From the NCBI GenBank assembly GCA_963969395.1, contig OZ017799.1, forward strand, positions 21,640,501 to 21,704,500: a stretch of 64,000 bases of DNA, in the 5' to 3' direction. The notes under the pieces are model-generated. The model was not told where the DNA came from. It made no database searches and saw nothing but the letters and a program-made list of their open reading frames with translations. The stretch comes from Pseudoscleropodium purum. Lineage: Eukaryota; Streptophyta; Bryopsida; Hypnales; Brachytheciaceae. Positions 1 through 11,056 of this stretch are shown one piece after another. A program made the position numbers and the translations under genes. Every line of letters begins with the position of its first letter. The stretch's first letter is position 1.

Positions 1-690
1 ATTAAAACTTCAAAAGGAGGAAGAAGAAACAAGAGTTAAAAGCAACAAAAAACAAAGAAAATGAAGCAAATGAAGTGGCGGCTAGGATTTCAAAACCCTA
101 AAAAAGTGGCTATTAGGATTTTCAAACCCTAAAAAATGACAGCTAGGATTTCAAGATCCCCAAAAAACAATAGCGAGAATTTTACAATTTTGAGCAATAA
201 TTTATTTACATTTTTTTAGGTTGCTCAAATTTTTAGGACGATGCTCAGAAAAAAAATGTGAACTTACAAAAATGTGACTACAAAATATGATTGCATGTAG
301 TCATATATGCAAAAATATCATTGACAAATATGACTGGTGTTCCCGTTGTTGCATTGTGAATGCTTTTATTATATAAAAATGTATAATTGTACGTCAAATT
401 AAAGGGTTTTTTAAAGTATTAAGAAGCAATTGGAATGATATTTCTCTTGATACTTTATTTTTTTTGCTTTTATTAGACATTCATTTGATCATAGTTTTTT
501 AATTTTCATTTAGAAAGATATTTTGAAACTTACTTCATGTATTAAAATTTATTAAAATGAAAGGTCAAGTTTGTTTTATCTTTCTTTTAATTGATTTTAA
601 TTCCATATAGGGATGTGGATTAAGTCATGGAGTAGAAAAAAATTAACCAATAGATGAAATGTAGTCCATGTGGTTTTTTGAAAAAATCCA
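1..690. other. AT-rich noncoding DNA, no gene seen
   Basis: I see no open frame or family motif here. Around 268-345 there are several copies of GTAGTCAT/ATGACTAC-like words, the same word that clusters in the CACTA element at 5.7-17 kb, so this could be the remnant of a related element. That link is inference from a short motif. Confidence 0.4.
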
Positions 691-695
691 CTTGC

Positions 696-800
696 TTAGA
701 TGGAGGAGATGGAAGATAAGGTGGAAGACGGAGGATAAGATGGAAGATGAGGTGGAAGATGAGGTGGAAGATAGAGGATGAGGTGGAAGATGAGGTAAAG
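696..800. repeat. Purine-rich minisatellite
   Basis: A run of imperfect copies of a 10-12 base word of the type GATGAGGTGGAA, all purine-rich on the plus strand, with small variants (GATAAGGTGGAA, GACGGAGGATAA). No coding role is apparent. Confidence 0.7.
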
Positions 801-919
801 GAGTCTTCTTCTTCCTCTTCATAGTTTGTTTAAGAGAGATATGAGTTTAAAGAGAGTTATGAGTTTAAGGAGATAAATCATGTTGAGTTTTGTAAATTTT
901 GTAATGAAGTTTTGAGAGC

Positions 920-1700
920 ATGCTCTTCTTTTTGTGATTTCAAATCCCTATCACTTGCTTGATTTGGAGATTCTATGTGAAAGTTATGCTTGAGGGAGTG
1001 AGAAGGGTTTATTTGCCATGGAGTTTGAAGGTAGAATCTTTGAGAACATACAAGTTATGGAGAGTACCTCTGTTGAATTTTAAAATTATTGTAGATAATT
1101 GTGTTAGCCTTCTAAAAAGCTATCATACACTTGATTTGGAGTTCTAAAGTGAAAGTTATGCACTTGAAAGCAAAGTAGTGATAAGCTGCCTTTGAATTAA
1201 AGAAAGAGAACTTTGACCTCCTATAACTTATGGAAAATATTTTTGTTTTAATTGTATTTTAGAGGAACTGTAGGTTCTTGCTTAGCTTTCTAAAAAGCTA
1301 TCACACACTTTATTTGGAGTTGTATAGTAAAAGATATAGTGCTAAAAATATGAGAGTATAGAGTTGCCGCCGAAATTGAGAGTATTAACTTCAGTATATT
1401 ATAAAACATGGATATTATCTTGTTTTGAGTTGAATTTTAGAGGGATTGTAGATACTTGTGTTAACTTTCCAAAAAGCTATTACATGATTAATTTGAAGTT
1501 ATATTGTCAGAGATATGGGTTTGGAAGTAGAGTAGTATCAAGTTGCTTTTGATTTGAGAAGAAGAAACTTTGGATAGCCATAAAAGATGAAAAATATTTT
1601 AATTTTGACTTGCATTTTAGAAAGGTTGTAGATGTCTATGTTAGCTTTTCAAGAAGCTATCACACATTTCATTTGGAGTTTTAGAGCGATCATGGAACTC
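920..1700. repeat. Diverged tandem repeat, unit about 178 bp, about five copies
   Basis: The word TTAGC-TTTCTAAAAAGCTATC followed by CACACTTGATTTGGAGTT recurs at about 1104, 1282, 1461 and 1641, with a partial earlier copy near 948; spacing is 172-180 bp. Copies differ by many substitutions, so the array is old. Short open frames at 959-1147 and 1364-1552 are by-products of the repeat. Unit length is close to nucleosomal size, as in many plant satellites, but five diverged copies do not show a centromeric role. Confidence 0.7.
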
Positions 1701-1799
1701 AATTGAGTGTTAGGTACTTTTTTGAAGCATTTTATAAGTTTTATTTTCAAAACATTCAACTTTTTTACAACTTTTGGTAGTATATTTGGATTATATTAT

Positions 1800-2000
1800 T
1801 TTCTATAGAGTATATATGGTATCTATACAAATTTTAGCATTATACGAATATTTATATGAGTATTTATACAAGTACTTGTACAAATATTTATACAACTTGG
1901 AGAATTCTATAGATATTTATATGACTTCAAATACTATACAAGTATGTATACTAATATATGTATTGTTCGTATATATTTTACTTATATGAAAATGCTGTAT
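1800..2000. repeat. TA-rich simple-sequence tract
   Basis: Repeats of TATTTATAyrAG/TACTTGTACAAA words, about 12 bp each, from roughly 1840 to 1925, in a wider TA-rich tract. The open frames through it (1774-1989 and 1958-2281) are rich in Tyr, Leu and Ile, as expected from the composition, and are not credible genes. Confidence 0.5.
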
Positions 2001-2189
2001 TTTATGTATATTGTTTGAATTTCACTTCTACTTGGTTATGGGTTTCTTCATGTCTTGGACCAATTCTAGTTGCAGCTAAAAACTGCGCGTTTTTCCAAGT
2101 CAAATTTTCTTTTTACGACACTGTAATACATTCCCTACAATTTCCTAAAAAGTATTTTGTCATTCTCCATGCATATATATTATACACCT

Positions 2190-2345
2190 ATGACGTACAA
2201 AAGCAAAATATGACTAGCAGTTATATTTGCAGTCATGTTTTTTCCAAATGTTTTGGAATCCAAAAATATGACTACGAGTAGTCGCCAATTATACTTAGAT
2301 ATATTTTTGTAGTCATAAAACATTCAAATCCTAGTAGTACTGCCA
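2190..2345. other. Cluster of GTAGTCAT motifs, possible end of a CACTA-like element
   Basis: ATGACTAG, GCAGTCATG, ATGACTACGAGTAGTC and GTAGTCATA occur within about 130 bases. The right edge reads CCTAGTAGTA at about 2331-2340, close to the complement of a CACTACTAGG-type CACTA terminus with one changed base. No target duplication or second end was found, so this is tentative. Confidence 0.25.
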
Positions 2346-2888
2346 TTGGCTCCAAAGATCTGGTAGCAATTCTTGAAACTCCTCATTCTAATTAGTAAAC
2401 ACATGAATTAAATTAACCTTAGTAGGGTGTGGTTCATATTGTGTCTTCCTTTTGTACTGATTGCATCTTCTTTGGTGCATTTTATTTCTTCTTTTGTGGT
2501 TTGCTCGCCTACTTTGAATTCTTGATGGCTACTTTACCCTTTCCCACTTCTGAAATCGGCTATCGCTTACTTGTTCCTTCTTCAAACCAAACTAACTTTG
2601 TTGGTTCCTCAGCCTGAATTTTTTTTGAAGTTGGATTCTTCAACTTCTTCAGAGGCATTGCGGGTGTAGGAGAAGACACCTGCAACAACAACAACAAAAA
2701 GATTAAAGAAAATCCCTCAAAATCATTGCAAATTAAAAACAACTAGAGACCTCTACTTGCTTCATTGTCATTTTATACTAACCTCAAGAATATTGCACCA
2801 GTATTCTATTTCCTCAATACCAGTCTTGTGAATTCACTTTAGTCTCCGTAATATTTGCTAACTGCTCTTGTGGGAGCACGAAAACTCA
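2346..2888. other. Noncoding stretch, no supported gene
   Basis: A 60-residue minus-strand open frame (2560-2742) with a Lys-rich middle is the longest candidate; it matches no family I know and has no supporting context. Nothing else is seen. Confidence 0.3.
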
Positions 2889-3168
2889 AACTGGATAAGT
2901 TAGTCTAGAATTTAGATTAGATAGACTTGCAAATTTCAATTCTTTTGATAACTTCTAGAGATTTACGGTACACTCCAACTATAATAGAAATAGTTAGTTT
3001 CCGGGTTGCTAAAACCTTTAGTAACATTATGGAAACATATCCGATACGGATTCGAAATCCGGAAAAGTACCGGATTCTCCAAACCTACGTTCTAAACATC
3101 CGTTCTAAACGTCCGGTCTAAGAAACTAGGAGACCGTTAGGGGAATGATCATCTACTTGTTCTCCACC
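2889..3168 (+). mobile_element. Left piece of an old CCGG-motif element split by the gypsy insertion
   Basis: The stretch contains several TCCGG/ACCGG words (for example near 3001, 3058-3072 and 3112), the hallmark of the element copy at 17087-20383. It ends exactly at the AAGAA duplication flanking the gypsy LTR, and its sense continues at 24543 beyond the gypsy element. The left boundary is not defined; no TGTCGCAGC terminus was recognised. Confidence 0.45.
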
Positions 3169-3173
3169 AAGAA

Positions 3174-3376
3174 TGTCAGGCAATGGCTAGAAAGTATACA
3201 TTCCAAGACGAGGAACATGTGCATGTATTAAAGAGAATGTCCAGTGAGGGATAGAGCCCCCCCACTGGCCATTAAATAGGAAGAAGAGAGCAGTTGACAA
3301 CAGTTGACAATTGATTAAACTGTTAACTATCTAACTACCCCTAATCCTATGCTTAGTTCGACGCCTAGTCCTAACA
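3174..3376 (-). repeat. 3' LTR of the gypsy element (203 bp)
   Basis: It aligns along its whole length with 24345-24537. I count five single-base differences, all transitions, plus one 10-base indel (an extra copy of a GTTGACAACA-like word here). About 2.6 percent substitution in 193 aligned bases indicates a moderately young insertion, but the transitions-only spectrum suggests methylation-driven change, so a clock would overestimate age. The pol frame runs into this LTR and stops at 3331-3333. Confidence 0.93.
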
Positions 3377-4671
3377 TTACCTCCTCTTCCAGGTTTAGGT
3401 GCTCCGGGGTGTAAACGATGGAATGCTTGTACGCAGAGCGGCGCATTTTGAAGATGGCTGGCTGGCTCCCAAGAATCCTGTTTTGACCCGTATCCTCTCC
3501 AAGATACTAAGTACTGAAGCCGCTGACCCTGTCCCGTAATTCGAGAGTTGAGTACTCTGGCGACCTCCCATTTTGGGTTACCTTCAGGGGTGATGACAGG
3601 GGCTGGAGGACACTATTGACGGCCCGGAATGGTATCAGCTCGATAAGGCTCTAGTACAGCTATGTGGAATACGTCATGGATGCGGAGAGCATGAGGTAGC
3701 TTTAAGCGAAACACCAGATCTGATAATTTGGCGATAATAGGAAACGGGCCTAGAAATTTTGGTCCTAATTTTTTAGATGGTGACGTAGTAGCGATGTGCT
3801 CACTACAGAGTAATACCTAATCACCGACTTTGTACTTAGGTTGCTCCTGAACCTGTCGATCATAGTATTCCTTCGCATGCTCACCCGCGATCTGAATCAT
3901 TATCTTGATCTCCTCATGCACTTGGTGTAGCAGGCAAATTCGCTCCTCCGCAGCCGAGACCGTTGACGTCGTTGGGTCGGTAAAAGACAGGGCCGAGTGA
4001 TAGCCATAGGTAGCATAAAACGGAGAATATCCAGTTGCCGAGTGGAGGGCTTTGTTATAGGCAAACTCCGCTAGCGGAAGAAGGTCAACCCAGTCGTCCT
4101 GCCGCTTTGTGGTGAACATCCAAAGAAGTTGTTCCAGGAACTGGTTCACCCGTTCGGTTTGTCCGTCTGCTTGAGGATGAAACGCCGTCGTTGGTGCCGG
4201 TTGGATGCGTAGGAGTTCATAGAGACGACGCATGAACTTGGACACAAAAATTGTGCTCCGATCAGAAATCACCTCAGTCGGGGTGCCATGATGCTTCCAG
4301 ACATGTTGTAGATACAATTTGGCAGTTCCAGCAGAGTCTGTAGCCTCTCTTGTAGGGATGAAATGAGCCAATTTAGTGTTCTTGTCGACCACGACCATTA
4401 TGGTGTCGTAGCCTTCGTTGATAGGTAGTTTGACGATGAAGTCAGTGGTTACTCTCTTCCAAGGAGCATCCGCGGCCTGAATAGGTTGCAGCAGTCCATA
4501 ATGAGGGTGGCAAGTAGGCTTGGATCGTTGGCAGGTATCGCAGCCATCTACGTAACGGTGGACATATCTTGTGAGTAACGGCCAATAAAAGTTACGGGAG
4601 ACCATATCCACCGTCTTAGCTCGTCCCAAATGTCCTACTGCCGAGGCGTCGTGGTAGGAACGAAGTATTTG
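3331..4671 (-). pseudogene. Gypsy pol C-terminal part: integrase and chromodomain, broken by stops
   Basis: Reading down the minus strand, an H-H-C-C zinc finger (HDASAVGHLG, then CDTCQRSK) is followed by the integrase core with its three acidic residues in TTDFIVKLP, VISDRSTIF and QTERVNQFLEQ. After a TAG at 3817-3819 and another at 3613-3615 the same frame continues into a chromodomain (about 3567-3420) with the aromatic/acidic pattern YLVSWRGYGSKQDSWEP. The chromodomain places the element among the chromoviruses, whose integrases can be guided by histone marks (known for the family). The stop at 3817 stands where a Gln is usual (GD-x-VLL), so CAG to TAG is likely. Confidence 0.9.
3377..3391 (-). 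promoter_or_regulatory. Polypurine tract of the gypsy element
   Basis: On the minus strand the bases TGGAAGAGGAGGTAA lie directly before the 3' LTR, the expected place and composition for the plus-strand primer of reverse transcription. It overlaps the last codons of pol. Confidence 0.75.
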
Positions 4672-5729
4672 TCATTTTAATTCTTCATCAACCGGGACCA
4701 TCATAGCCTCTTTAAAACATAGTACGCCATCGCGGACAGAATAGTCGTGGAGGCGTCGAGCTATATGAGACGGAAGTTGCCCCACCCCACTCATGAGAAA
4801 CAACCGAATGGATTCCAATGCCGGATCATTAATGATGGCCTGCTTGATCCGCTCAATAATTCGAGCGTTGTGCCAGACCGGTTCGATTGTTTCTAATATA
4901 GCCAAATGTAAGAGAGGTCGCGCATTCTTGTCATTCAAAGTGTCACCACGTCGGGAGAGCATATCGGCTCGGCCATTAAAAGTCCCTGGCTGGTGTTCGA
5001 TCACAAAATTGTATGTTGAAAGCATTTCTGACCAGCGGCTTTGACGACGATTGAGGGTCTTGGTTGTAAGAAATTGCTCCAGATTTTTATGGTCGGAAAT
5101 AACTCGGATTTGATGGGGTGACCCTTCGAGATACACCCTCCAGTCTTGAAATGCGTGTACAATACTAAGAAGCTCCTTGTCATATATGTCGTAGTTTTGC
5201 TCCGCCATTGTCATCTTTGAGCTATGGTAGGCACATGGATGTAACTGCCCATTAGGGCCGCGTTGGGAAAGAATTCCTCCCGTGGCCATATTAGAAGCAT
5301 CGATCGCCACAATAAAAGGCCAATCGAACTCCGGGTGTAGCAACATGGGGGATTCCGTAAAATGGCGCTTAAGCTCCGTAAAAGCAATTCTTGTAGCATG
5401 CGACCACCTGAAAAGCTGGTTCTTCCGAGTTAGCATAGTAAGGGGCTTCGCAATCCGCGAGTAATTTGCAATAAACCTGCGGTAGAAGTTGGCAAAACCT
5501 AGAAATGCTTGAACTTCCCGAAGATTTTTTGGAGCAGGCCAGTCCTTAAGGGCGGCGACTTTGTTAGGACACATCCCCAGTCCACGGTCGGAAACAATGA
5601 GTCCCAAAAATTCAACAGAAGTACGGTGGAACTCACATTTTGAGAGTTTAGCGTACAAACCGTGTTGTTGTAGGCGTCGTAACACTTCCCGAACCATTGG
5701 CTTGTGTTCCTCCAAGGTTTTGGAAAATA
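4672..5729 (-). pseudogene. Gypsy pol middle part: end of reverse transcriptase and RNase H
   Basis: The frame resumes at the CACTA insertion with VFSKTLEEH, the segment just after the catalytic YxDD of gypsy reverse transcriptases, then thumb motifs (FLGLIVSDRGLGM, VQAFLGFANFYRRFI). RNase H follows with its acidic residues in FIVAIDASN, DIYDKELLSIVHAF and RVISDHKNLEQF. A TGA at 4672-4674 interrupts the link to integrase; the position is usually Arg, so CGA to TGA is likely. The apparent start upstream of 5729 belongs to the CACTA terminus, not to pol. Confidence 0.92.
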
Positions 5730-5740
5730 CACTACAAGAA
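5730..5740 (+). repeat. CACTA terminal inverted repeat (left)
   Basis: CACTACAAGAA is the canonical terminus of plant CACTA elements. It sits exactly where the gypsy reverse-transcriptase frame breaks. Confidence 0.85.
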
Positions 5741-6300
5741 TATAGGCATTCTATGACTATGTAAATGTCTACGTTTTCAATCATTTCGGACATATATGAT
5801 TGCCTGTGAAAATGGGGCTCCGTAGTCATTGTGGACGAGTCCTTTAGGACATGACTGCATTCTTAATATCACCATTCGTCATCGTACAAGGAAAGTTTTG
5901 GATGAATTATTCCTACGTGGCCTCTGACGTGTTCAAGTCTGCATGACTTGGCACTTGGGTTCGTTAGTCATAGTGTAGTCATTTTTTAGTCCCACTGTAG
6001 TCGAGTTCTGATGGTGGGCCCCACTTAGTCCACATGGCAATTGCTGGTAGGCGGTTCAATCCAATGTTCAGACGTTCAGATGGACAACAAGTTCTGGTGT
6101 AGTTATTCCCTAGTAGGGATTCAGTTGAACTATAGTCATGTCATTGTGTATTGTTGCAATTGCAACTGCAGCTTAGTGAAGTGGTAGTTAAACAGTAGTC
6201 AGTCTCCTATGCTTAAGTGCTACTGTAGTTGCACCTGAGTTGCATCTTAGTTATATTTCAATACTAGGGTTGACAACGTAATGAAGCTTAGAAGCTGTTT
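5741..6300. promoter_or_regulatory. CACTA subterminal region with repeated AGTCAT words
   Basis: At least eight copies of AGTCAT or its complement occur (near 5752, 5822, 5851, 5942, 5965, 5975, 6133 and a variant near 6196). CACTA subterminal repeats are known binding sites for TnpA-type proteins; equating these words with such sites is inference. Confidence 0.5.
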
Positions 6301-6656
6301 TAGTACGATGTGGTTGTATAGCTCAGCATTTGCTTTCATGAAAATGATAGAAAATTGATAGCCAAGTAAGCCAACCAACATGAGAACTATTGAGAAGAAA
6401 AATAGTTGTACAAGCAATGGATGCCCATACCATTACAAAATGGAAGACAACTAAAGCATTTTGTCAATGTCTACATCCATGATTGCATTTCTCTGAATTA
6501 TTACACACAAGGTTTTGTGAGAATTCAAGGCATTGACCACTCTAAAATCAAAATACATGCCCTCTTCCTTTAGAAGTACGACAATTCTATACTATAGAGG
6601 GCTATCAGTCTTGCATGCAAATGTTACACTACACTTACACCAGCAGCGAAGTAATC
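6301..6656. other. CACTA noncoding stretch
   Basis: No supported gene. It lies downstream of the last recognised exon of the minus-strand TnpA-like gene and may hold its 3' untranslated region. Confidence 0.3.
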
Positions 6657-6917
6657 TCATGGGTTCAACTTTATATACTTGGAATCCCAAATGACGTTTC
6701 CACCTTGAACGTCATGCATTACTTCTTGGTTAGCCTCCGGCTTGGGAAACATCAACGACACCTTCGGTTGCGAAACCTCCCGCACTTCCACTCTAAACCA
6801 ACCATCCGGAATGAGCATGCCATGGAACTTATCTATCCCTCCTATACTGCTGATTCTTCCCGAAGCCACCTTCTGTCGAGTGGATCGTGGATTGACAAGG
6901 TACACATCGTCATACAA
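6657..6917 (-). pseudogene. C-terminal exon of CACTA TnpA-like protein
   Basis: The minus-strand frame has the pattern typical of the end of plant En/Spm TnpA-like proteins: VYLVNPRSTRQKVASGRI, then a Gly/Ile-rich stretch, VRVEV-like HGMLIPDGWFRVEV, a Pro-Lys segment, and a closing GGNVIWDSKYIKL that parallels the usual G-x-x-V-x-W motif. It is open for 86 codons. It probably belongs to the same spliced gene as the exons at 7.3-11 kb; the splice junctions are not proven. Confidence 0.55.
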
Positions 6918-7283
6918 GCTGAGCTGAAAGATAGATTTGTTTTGTTAGATACAGGAAGTACTCCTGCCCGTGGGACCTTCAAAACATACTTCTCATTGCT
7001 AATGTAGTCACTCATACAATAAATAACTGAAAATTGACTAACAACTTCCCTAGTTGAGTCACATATGAGGACTGGATGAGGATAATGCAACTACCAAATG
7101 ACTAGGCAGTCATTCCTGAGTCATACAATTGAAACAACATTGACCTCAGCCTTCTAATTCCCCGATTGAAATTTGTGTACTCCAACACATTCAGGCTTCA
7201 ACATCTCACCTTTTTTTTGGAAGAGTCACGGTTCTTGTCCTCTGCCGCTGTCGTCTTTGCCCTTGTCTCTCTTTTCCGTGCCT

Positions 7284-9072
7284 TCAACAAACACACACAA
7301 ATTTTTTGTTAGAATTGAAAACAATTAGAAGGTGAGGGGACACGAATGAGCTTGAACCTTGTGGTCCACAAGTCCCCTCACCTTCCTCTATAAGTGCATT
7401 GTCACTGAGATCTGAATTCTGTGTCAAATCATGCCCTTGAACTGCATTGTTCTGCACATGTGAAGCATTTTGTGCATGGAACTCCTTCACATCTGTAGCG
7501 ACATACAGAGCTTTCAAAAGTGGCCACAATGTGGACTTCAAGTAATTGTTGTCATCAGCTAGTTTTGCCAAATCAGCAACATAGAACGCACTAGTGATGA
7601 CGACATTGGCTTGCGGATTGCATGACACTCTTGATGCATTGTTGTCAACGACCACAGTGTTTGAGGGGCTAAATTGAGGCCATTCACTGTAAACTTTTGA
7701 CAAAGGCTTCCCCCAAGCTATTGGTTTGCCGCCCTCAAACTGTACAGCCTCACATTTCTTCCCACCCCACACAAAGAGAGGACTGAAGTCACAATGTCCT
7801 TGCCTTTCTGTCATTGTGGACACAATGTCTTCTATGTAAGACTGACTCTTACTACCCCAAAATCCCACTGTGAAATTAAAGAAGCACTGTGCCAAAAAGG
7901 GTTGCAACCATGGTCTTAAAAATACCCTCCTGCTCTTCGTTCTCAACGTGGGCCTAATTCTAGAGTTTGGATTCTTCTCCTCAGCCAGACTACAATCCAG
8001 CAAGGTCCCATGAATGTTGAAAATTAGCAATTTAGCTTTTGCATTTTCAATGGGTACAATGCGTAAATTCGAAGCAGCTCTCACCTGATTTGACCCAGAA
8101 TCAGGGAGTGCTGCCTTTGCATTTACCTCAGTGGATGCTTTCGTTAGCTTCTTCTGCTTCTTTGGAGAAGATTTCGTTGGAGCACCACTTGCTTCCACTG
8201 CCTTCTCTGAGTCATCCACCATGTTTTTCCCAGCTTGGACCACATCCACTACTTTTGTTGCCTTCTTCTGTTTAGGAGGGGAAGACTTGGTTGGAGCAGC
8301 AATTGGTTCCACAAGTTCTCTAGGGTCCTTCACTTTGTTCTCTCCATCCTCTTCAAGATCCACGATATTACTTGCATCACCGCCAATAATATGTGTGTCG
8401 GAGTCCACTTTGCTAGTGTCCACATTCACAAACTCCCGATCTTGCACTTCCGATGGAGGACATTGGCCAATTCTGTCCACAGGGATGTCGCTCGCGTCGG
8501 CCAAGAAATCATTGCCTTGTATGACCTTCGGAATTCCCTGTGTGCATTTCGAAATAGTCTCGTCCACATTGCACATCGGAATGCTAGTCTTCATACGTAG
8601 ATTCAATGTTGTTTTCGGCTTTGGACTCATAGTTTGACATATTGGGGTCGGGGATGATCTCTCTTTCTCTCCGGTGCAGGGTGCCTGTTTCTTGCCTTCT
8701 TCTCCAGAGGGTGACTACACTTCCAAGTGTAGTGGTTCTTCAGCCGCACTAGTCATCTGAGACGGGGCGGGAGGAGGAAGTGACTCAGACCTAGGCACTT
8801 TTTTTTGACAAGGATCGGTCATTAAGTCGGCTCTGTCTCCCTCTTGAAGCAAAATGGACGTCTGAATCTCCACAGGAGACTTAGATGCTGAGGGGCTTCC
8901 ATGGGAAGTGTCCTTCATTTTCCCCATGAAAGTGCTGAACATTGACTTCAACTCTTCTACTGCGCTGTTCGTAGCTGCTGTACTCACAAGAACTTTCGAG
9001 AACTCGCCCTTCAAGTCTGTCTGAGACTTCTCTATAGCACATATTCTTGCTGAATCTCCTGTGGTGAGACCC
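7284..9072 (-). pseudogene. CACTA-borne exon with an FCP1/NIF-type HAD domain
   Basis: One minus-strand frame starts after a plausible acceptor (TTTTAG at about 9073) and ends at 7284, interrupted by a TAG at 8715-8717. The first part is coiled/charged (VEELKSMFSTFMGKMK). The middle has a duplicated APTKSSP-KQKK-TK motif, which looks like a nuclear localisation signal. The C-terminal third resembles the FCP1/NLI-interacting-factor phosphatase fold: LLIFNIHGTLLDC for HAD motif I, FLRPWLQPFL, FTVGFWGSKSQSYIEDI for motif II, and SNTVVVDNNASR for the last motif. In active FCP1 enzymes motif I is DxDxT; here the two Asp positions are Asn and His, so catalysis is unlikely. Such a domain is not a standard part of En/Spm TnpA; it may be a capture. 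An alternative is a separate captured gene. Confidence 0.6.
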
Positions 9073-9099
9073 TAAAATTCTCAACCGCCATTCAAACAA

Positions 9100-9350
9100 G
9101 GGAAACTTTAGAGTTAGTCAATTATCAAGTTTCTACCAATGGGGTCACTGATCAATGACTTGCCTACTGCTGAATGACTACGTTTTGACTTGTCCACCTA
9201 CATACAACAGAAAATGCGACTGGGTCATGACTGCGCTACAACCACTGTAGAGATGACGCCACTCATTATTTAGCAACATGAAAACATAAAATGTGAGAGA
9301 AGTTCAAAGGGCCTCACCGATCCGCGTCCAACATGGCCTGCAGATAACTG
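9100..9350. other. Probable intron of the TnpA-like gene with AGTCAT words
   Basis: Noncoding, with ATGACT/AGTCAT words near 9159, 9174 and 9226. It separates the Transposase_24-like exon from the HAD exon. Confidence 0.35.
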
Positions 9351-9539
9351 CATTCCATCTGCAATGTCCATTAGTCCTGAGCTGGTAGGCCTTCCCTCCT
9401 TCTGCATCCAACATGGTAATAGCATTCAAACGCGGCATATACATTTGCACATATTCTTTACAAGTGAAAGCACAGAACAAGCAAGAACAAAGGTAATACT
9501 ATCTTCTGAACGTGGAAAATGGAGAACCCTAATCTCACC

Positions 9540-10000
9540 AACTCTGCCTCCTTTCCGGCTTTCCCTTTTCGGCCCATAGCGGAGAAATTCTTCACTTGCC
9601 TCCTTGTATGGGCCATTGTCGCCGCTTTCTTCTGTTGCGTCTCTGTACTCCAATAATCCTGTAGCCTACTCCACTGATCTGGATTCACATGAGATGGGCA
9701 TTCATCTTCTGCGCTGCTTAGGAAATGAGCCTTCAATCTAGAGCGCTCTGTCTTCAAGTACCTCTTGATGGCATTCCTGAAGCCCAGCATGCTCAACTTG
9801 TTGCCTAAGTACTCGAAGTCATTGTCCAGGGTATTCCTCAACTTTTGCACGCTCTCATGCTTCTGTTTTTCCCAATCTATGATACTCATGTCAAGAATAC
9901 GTGGCACATATGTCCTCACTGAGCTGTCCCAAGCATTTTCCCCCATACAACCAACATCAATTTCTCCGTCATCAGTGACTGTGATGCTGTGGGGTTTTTT
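9540..10000 (-). pseudogene. Transposase_24-like exon of the CACTA TnpA-like gene
   Basis: The minus-strand frame carries a Lys/Arg-rich helical region (NAIKRYLKTERSRLKAHF) and then the family signature DQWSRLQDYWSTETQQKK followed by HTRRQVKNFSAMGRK. This matches the plant Transposase_24/Ptta-En-Spm accessory protein (W-x-x-L-x-x-Y/W-W-S-x-E, then R-x-x-HT-GS-like). A splice donor GTGAGA near 9538 would end the exon; residues beyond it are read-through. The protein is expected to bind subterminal repeats; that is family knowledge, not shown here. Confidence 0.6.
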
Positions 10001-10113
10001 GCCAACCCTGCTCTGCTCCCTCCTTCCCTCGTCATAGATGCTGCGTTTCAGACGTCACGATGCCCTCCCCACGCTATCTGCAGACATTTCGCCTGCATTG
10101 CTAAAGTCTTGTC

Positions 10114-10513
10114 CTAGAGAATTTCCCACCCACCTGTCCGGATAGGGAGCTGAGGAAGGTTGTGGCCCAGCACCCCACTACGATGGTTGCATTTGCGGTG
10201 GCTGCATCCATTGGCCGTTAGGCACCCATTGCCAATTCCCAGCATATGGAAGCCCTGCTTGCGATGGTACTTTTGAGGCACGTTGTGCAATTGGAGATCG
10301 CGGTCGGTGAATTTGTATAGGGGACCGCATTTGCACGTCGACTCTCTTGCGCTTCTGCCTTTTGTCGATGAGGTTCTCCTCAGCGTCCAAGTCATCGTCC
10401 TCTGAGTCGAACACTTGCATCGTACTAGCTTTACCTACATCCACGTCCAATAATATTTTCATCAGCAACCCTAAACCGCTAAAGTCCTTCCCTGTGTGGC
10501 ATTGCTCTTCCAT
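10114..10513 (-). pseudogene. N-terminal region exon of the CACTA TnpA-like gene
   Basis: The frame opening at the Met at 10513 has an acidic stretch (DSEDDDLDAEENL), a basic KRQKRKR run (probable nuclear signal) and a Pro/Gln/Trp-rich tail (NWQWVPNGQWMQPPQMQ). Low-complexity N-termini of this kind are usual in TnpA-like proteins, but no domain is recognised, so assignment rests on position and strand. Confidence 0.4.
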
Positions 10514-10663
10514 CTTGCAAGTAAAGAAGAAGTACAATTGTGAGTCAAATCTGCTTCTCTATCCAAGAGTTTTACTTGAACTACAGCGTGTATATAGTGA
10601 AGTAAAAACCGCCATCTTTTCTAACAAAACAAATCACACTATAGCCGTTACAGAATGCAACTT

Positions 10664-11056
10664 CTATACGTACCATTCTCCACTACGATGACGTTTACAA
10701 ACCCTACTCAGCGTACGAGGAGGCCCACACCGTGAGAAGGGCAAATTACTTGTAGGCGGGACCTCCGAGGTTGCCTTGCTCTGAACTTGTGCACATACAA
10801 TTGCTAGATTCATCATACCTGCGGCAATACCTTCGTCGTCTGTTTTGGTTTCGTCGGAAGAAGAAGCCGCATCTACACTCATTTTGCCCCTCCTCTGCAC
10901 GTGCTTGCTCCTGCGTCGTGCGTTTCCCCTCACTGGCAACGTCGGATGACTTCGTCTGGGCAATCCAAAGTTCTCTCTTGCAATGTGACCCCTTCCCGCA
11001 TCGGCTGCCTCAAGCAATACTTCTTTCTGGGGATTCAAATCCTTTGTTCTACACAC
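10664..11056 (-). other. Possible upstream exon of the minus-strand CACTA gene
   Basis: A 130-residue minus-strand frame with a basic N-terminus, a KMSVDAASSSDETKTDDEG acidic-serine stretch and a basic C-terminus (RVCKRHRSGE). No domain is recognised. It lies directly upstream of the TnpA-like exons on the same strand. Confidence 0.3.

Noticed and set aside
3817..5829. Possible programmed stop readthrough in gypsy pol
   Set aside because: There are several stops at different, non-boundary places, and they fit C-to-T decay; no readthrough context is visible.
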